Below, in pieces: positions 62,940 to 64,000 of a stretch of DNA of 64,000 nt. Below the pieces are notes generated by a model. The model was not told the origin of the DNA. It saw nothing but the letters and a program-made list of their open reading frames with translations, and did no database searches. The position numbers and the translations under genes were made by a program. Origin of the DNA: an uncultured Bacteroides sp. (GTDB taxonomy: Bacteria; Bacteroidota; Bacteroidia; Bacteroidales; Bacteroidaceae); contig CASFRN010000162.1 in NCBI GenBank assembly GCA_949296855.1, forward strand, positions 1 to 64,000, written 5' to 3'. Numbering within the stretch: position 1 is the first letter of the stretch; each line of letters begins with the position of its first letter.

Positions 62940-64000
62940 ATGGGCTTATTAGAATTCAGCAAATTGCCGGTGAACACCTTGGTGGGAGCCGACTGGAAAA
63001 CATTTAATGAAATAACCAAAGGGCGTACCATCGACCCTGCCTATCGGGGCAAGTTCCGCCTGACCAAAGCCGTATGCCGCTTGCTTTCCGTACTGAAACC
63101 CTTACAGGACAAGAAGTATGAAAAACTCTTGGCATCCAAACCTTTGGAGCACGACCCGGTGTTCATCCTCGGACATTGGCGGAGCGGAACCACCTTCATG
63201 CACAATGTCTTTTCGTGTGATAAACATTTCGGATATAACACCACGTACCAGACTGTATTCCCGCACCTGATGATGTGGGGGCAACCTTTCTTCAAGAAAA
63301 ACATGAGTTGGCTGATGCCCGACAAGCGTCCTACTGATAATATGGAGCTTGCCGTAGACTTGCCTCAGGAGGAAGAGTTCGCCCTCACCAACATGATGCC
63401 TTATACGTATTATAACTTCTGGTTCCTGCCTAAACACACCCAAGAGTATGCCGACAAGTATCTGCTGTTCGAGGACATTACGGATGCCGAACTGAAGGTG
63501 TTCGAAGAAACGTTTACCAAGCTCATCAAGATTTCGCTTTGGAATACGAACGGCACTCAGTTCTTGAGCAAGAACCCGCCGCATACGGGGCGTGTGAAAG
63601 AATTGGTGAAGATGTTCCCCAACGCCAAGTTCATTTACCTGATGCGTAACCCTTACACGGTATTCGAATCTACGCGGAGTTTCTTCACCAATACGATCAA
63701 GCCTCTCCAGCTACAAAACATCACCCCCGAAGAGCTTCAGGAAAACATCCTTTCGGTTTATGCCAAGCTTTATCATAAATACGAGGCGGACAAGCATTTC
63801 ATCCCCGAAGGCAATCTGGTGGAAGTACGCTTTGAGGATTACGAAAAGAATGCGTTCGACCTGACTCAAGAAATCTACCAAAAGCTTTCTTTGCCCGGAT
63901 TCGAAGAGGCACGTCCCGCTATCGAAGCCTACGTCAATAAGAAAAAAGGGTATAAGAAAAACAAGTACCAGTATAAACCCGAAACGGTAGAGTTAGTGGA
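62940..64000 (+). CDS. PAPS-dependent sulfotransferase, 3' end outside window
   Basis: The frame opens at ATG 62940 and runs to the window edge (353 residues, no stop). The 5'-phosphosulfate loop is GHWRSGTTF (residues 78-86) and the 3'-phosphate motif is FIYLMRNPYTVFES with R236 and S244; a family sulfotransf_3 pattern. No signal peptide or membrane helix, so cytosolic. As last visible gene of cysQ-SLC13-cysC-cysD-cysN it receives PAPS from the upstream enzymes. The same gene order in Bacteroides thetaiotaomicron carries a sulfotransferase reported to sulfonate sterols and steroids, which makes a lipid or steroid acceptor plausible here; the acceptor cannot be read from the sequence. Confidence 0.9.
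   Translation, partial: MGLLEFSKLPVNTLVGADWKTFNEITKGRTIDPAYRGKFRLTKAVCRLLSVLKPLQDKKYEKLLASKPLEHDPVFILGHWRSGTTFMHNVFSCDKHFGYNTTYQTVFPHLMMWGQPFFKKNMSWLMPDKRPTDNMELAVDLPQEEEFALTNMMPYTYYNFWFLPKHTQEYADKYLLFEDITDAELKVFEETFTKLIKISLWNTNGTQFLSKNPPHTGRVKELVKMFPNAKFIYLMRNPYTVFESTRSFFTNTIKPLQLQNITPEELQENILSVYAKLYHKYEADKHFIPEGNLVEVRFEDYEKNAFDLTQEIYQKLSLPGFEEARPAIEAYVNKKKGYKKNKYQYKPETVELV

Overview
The window is a gut Bacteroidales chromosome segment, most likely Bacteroides or Phocaeicola. The evidence is the gene content (GldB and GldH lipoproteins, a DUF4369-TlpA protein, a GH28/DUF4861/GH43 pectin cluster, dipeptidyl peptidase IV, Bacteroidales-type AAA ATPases) and many -7 boxes of the form TAnnTTTG, the primary promoter element of Bacteroidetes. 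I saw no tRNA, rRNA, CRISPR array or intact transposase. Both edges cut genes: an unrecognised conserved gene on the left (1-464) and a sulfotransferase on the right (62940-64000).

Layout. 0-10 kb: an AAA_14/DUF4143 ATPase, the large pyruvate:ferredoxin oxidoreductase, an AAA-ATPase-like/DUF1703 protein, an M13 metallopeptidase lipoprotein with a small lipoprotein upstream. 10-16 kb: a hexuronate locus, eda-kdgK on the minus strand, divergent from a LacI-type regulator, uxaA and an NhaC-type antiporter, with a perfect 20-bp palindrome in the divergent gap as probable operator. 16-24 kb: a TPR protein, a sodium:solute symporter, a cardiolipin synthase-like protein, metF, holB, a PSP1-domain protein and gldH. 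24-31 kb: the rod-shape operon read leftward, purH(cyclohydrolase only)-mreB-mreC-mreD-pbp2-rodA. 31-43 kb: PiT phosphate transporter, TlpA-like protein, a decayed toxin gene, frr, rsgA, DPP-IV, lipA, an unknown membrane protein, an RsmI-like methylase, gldB, fabI. 43-48 kb: GH28, DUF4861 and GH43 proteins of pectin breakdown, whose galacturonate could feed the uxaA-kdgK-eda route. 48-57 kb: Hsp20, a Memo-AMMECR1 fusion with its radical SAM partner (AmmeMemoRadiSam), a four-domain persulfide-type oxidoreductase with a MarR regulator, queH, and an amino-acid permease. 57-64 kb: a sulfate-activation and sulfonation operon, cysQ-SLC13 permease-cysC-cysD-cysN-sulfotransferase, with no PAPS reductase, so PAPS is probably used for sulfonation rather than assimilation.

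The non-coding DNA is unusually structured. (1) Six long imperfect hairpins built on CAGATT/CACAG-type arms sit between genes, several inside apparent operons. (2) Two MITE-like elements of about 175 bp with 18-bp terminal inverted repeats are present, with partial copies of one elsewhere. (3) Three short arrays of palindromic units with a 22- or 23-bp period lie at gene 3' ends; two of them are exactly four units and 88 bp long but unrelated in sequence. (4) Three GTCAG boxes are phased at exactly 20 bp between hsp20 and the Memo gene. These arrays and the Memo/AMMECR1, persulfide and sulfonation loci are the best leads for new biology.
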